Source: an uncultured Bacteroidota bacterium (GTDB lineage Bacteria; Bacteroidota; Bacteroidia; Flavobacteriales; BACL11). From it: a DNA stretch of 46,999 nucleotides. Positions 45,952 to 46,999 of this stretch are shown here, one piece after another. The notes under the pieces are model-generated. The model did no database searches and had not been told where the DNA came from. It saw only the letters and a list, made by a program, of their open reading frames with translations. The position numbers and the translations under genes were made by a program. The first letter of the stretch is position 1, and each line of letters begins with the position of its first letter. The stretch covers positions 1 through 46,999 of the forward strand of contig CACHFI010000005.1 in the NCBI GenBank assembly GCA_902579065.1. The letters are read 5' to 3'.

Positions 45952-45959
45952 TAGATTTG
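45952..45959 (+). promoter_or_regulatory. -7 promoter box of ruvC
   Basis: TAGATTTG, the same octamer as upstream of crtI and etfB, predicting a leader of about 15 nt before the TTG start of ruvC. Confidence 0.5.
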
Positions 45960-45980
45960 TATACAATAATACAAAACTAA

Positions 45981-46532
45981 TTGAGTAACGAAAAAATAAT
46001 TTTAGGTATTGATCCGGGAACTACAATCATGGGTTACGGCTTAATATTAGTTCAATCAAAAAAATTTGAATTAATTAATATGGGTGTTTTAAATCTTTCA
46101 AAACTCAAAACACATGAACTTAAACTTAAAAAAATTTTTGAAAGAACCTTACAGCTTATTGAAGAATATAAACCCGATGAACTTGCCGTTGAGGCTCCTT
46201 TTTTTGGTAAAAATGTTCAATCAATGCTTAAACTGGGTAGGGCTCAAGGGGTGGCAATGTCTGCAGCTTTATATAGAGATATTCCCATATTTGAATATAG
46301 TCCGAAAAAGATTAAAATGTCTATAACAGGAAATGGTAATGCAAGTAAAGAACAAGTTGCCTCAATGTTAAAATCATTATTAAATATCAAAGAACTACCA
46401 AAGCATCTTGATGCTACAGATGGATTAGCTGCTGCTGTTTGCCATCATTTTCAAAAAGAAACATCTAGTTCTACAAAAAGTTATTCAGGATGGAAAGCTT
46501 TTGTGTCTGATAATCCAAAAAAAGTTAAATAG
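45981..46532 (+). CDS. ruvC: Holliday junction resolvase RuvC
   Basis: Endonuclease that cuts Holliday junctions. The RNase H-like fold begins [14 protein letters not shown] with the catalytic Asp; [22 protein letters not shown] holds the second acidic residue, and [13 protein letters not shown] holds the last acidic pair. The length of 183 is normal. The start is a TTG at 45981, the only frame-consistent start before the fold, consistent with the promoter box just upstream. Its last eight bases overlap the HIT gene end. Confidence 0.94.
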   Translation: MSNEKIILGIDPGTTIMGYGLILVQSKKFELINMGVLNLSKLKTHELKLKKIFERTLQLIEEYKPDELAVEAPFFGKNVQSMLKLGRAQGVAMSAALYRDIPIFEYSPKKIKMSITGNGNASKEQVASMLKSLLNIKELPKHLDATDGLAAAVCHHFQKETSSSTKSYSGWKAFVSDNPKKVK

Positions 46533-46917
46533 CGCTATTTATTAGTGATGCAATTTTATTCATTTGATCACTAGATAGATTTAATTTAGGTTGAGAGAAA
46601 TCAATATCTTGCATACTATCAAGAGGGATTAAATGAATATGTGCGTGTGGAACCTCCAAACCCATTACCACAATAGATATTCTTTCACATTTGATTACTC
46701 TTTTCATTCCATTAGCAACAAGTTTAGCGAAATTCCATAACTCTTGATATTCCTTTGATTTCAAATCAAATATATAATCAACTTCTATTTTTGGAATTAC
46801 TAATGTATGACCCTTTTTTAAGGGGTTTATATCTAAAAAAGCTAGAAAATTTTCATTTTCATAGACCTTGTAAGATGGTATTTCATTTCTTACAATTTTA
46901 GAAAAAATAGAGGGCAT
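46525..46917 (-). CDS. HIT-family nucleotide hydrolase/transferase
   Basis: 130-residue histidine triad protein. The defining motif is [10 protein letters not shown] (His-Ala-His-Ile-His), preceded by [27 protein letters not shown]. Such enzymes hydrolyse AMP-linked or similar nucleotide conjugates. It starts two bases after the greA stop, an arrangement known in flavobacteria. Confidence 0.92.
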   Translation of the reverse strand: MPSIFSKIVRNEIPSYKVYENENFLAFLDINPLKKGHTLVIPKIEVDYIFDLKSKEYQELWNFAKLVANGMKRVIKCERISIVVMGLEVPHAHIHLIPLDSMQDIDFSQPKLNLSSDQMNKIASLINSAI

Positions 46918-46919
46918 TT

Positions 46920-46999
46920 TTACAGAGTTATCTTTAGAATTTCAAATTTAATTATTCCATTTGGCACTTCTATTTCAGCAATTTCTCCAACTTCTTTTC
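46920..46999 (-). CDS. greA: Transcription elongation factor GreA, C-terminal end only
   Basis: The last 26 codons and stop are present; the remainder continues past the window edge. The residues KEVGEIAEIEVPNGIIKFEI match the GreA C-terminal FKBP-like domain end. The HIT gene follows it closely, as in related genomes. The short length limits confidence. Confidence 0.75.
   Translation of the reverse strand, partial: KEVGEIAEIEVPNGIIKFEILKITL

Noticed and set aside
1-46999. Mobile elements, prophage, CRISPR arrays, defence islands, rhodopsin genes
   Set aside because: I found no transposase, integrase, terminal repeats, regular repeat-spacer pattern, restriction genes or opsin; gene content is conserved chromosomal.

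Overview
The window is an AT-rich (roughly 30% GC by eye), gene-dense chromosomal segment of a marine-type Bacteroidota, most likely a flavobacterium with a small genome. The evidence is the gene families: GH3 next to DUF2797, DUF3127, a long HppA pyrophosphatase, PHP phosphatase, folK next to a deoxynucleoside kinase, and greA next to HIT. The promoters fit too: TAnnTTTG -7 boxes sit 10-50 nt before start codons, and Shine-Dalgarno sequences are scarce. I see no phage, transposon, integrase, CRISPR or rRNA.

Layout. 0.1-3.3 kb: carotenoid operon crtI-crtB-TPR-like gene-crtZ with no adjacent lycopene cyclase. 3.3-5.4 kb (minus): MFS transporter, TerB/DnaJ protein and a 51-residue lipoprotein. 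5.5-6.9 kb: folE-fabD. 6.9-11 kb: envelope genes (PHP phosphatase, outer-membrane barrel, Kdo transferase, O-antigen ligase) plus a 52-residue basic protein. 11.1-14.3 kb (minus): a three-gene photolyase/cryptochrome operon. Divergent from it, 14.4-16.4 kb: an orphan protein, a PAS-UbiA prenyltransferase fusion and a pterin carbinolamine dehydratase. 16.5-19.3 kb (minus): tRNA-Leu(UAA), tRNA-Gly(GCC) and mutS, the last broken by a one-base frameshift in an A8 run. 19.3-27.6 kb: trmH-like methyltransferase, a large lipoprotein, dNK/folK, sppA, DUF2797, GH3 and a second dNK. 27.6-30.2 kb: hppA with a C-terminal extension. 30.4-37.6 kb: etfBA, bifunctional nuclease, CNT transporter, thyA, saccharopine-dehydrogenase-like gene, folA and a lipoprotein. 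37.6-40.9 kb (minus): tig-clpP-clpX. 41-47 kb: tRNA-Leu(UAG), the DUF3127 SSB-like protein, an AtoE-type transporter, a flippase/GT2/ABC-permease operon, ruvC, HIT and the 3' end of greA.

How they fit together. Several genes make sense as one light- and oxidation-response theme: carotenoids, GTP cyclohydrolase, two unusual photolyase-family proteins, a flavin reductase, a PAS-controlled prenyltransferase and a pterin-recycling enzyme. The least familiar part is 11.1-16.4 kb. One photolyase-family protein starts directly with the FAD domain and carries a C-terminal alpha/beta-like region. The other belongs to the FeS-containing bacterial group but lacks the cysteines that hold its cluster. The divergent operon fuses a PAS sensor to a MenA/UbiA-type membrane prenyltransferase. 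That this is one functional system is my inference. A second theme is folate and nucleotide metabolism (folE, folK, folA, thyA, two deoxynucleoside kinases, a CNT transporter).
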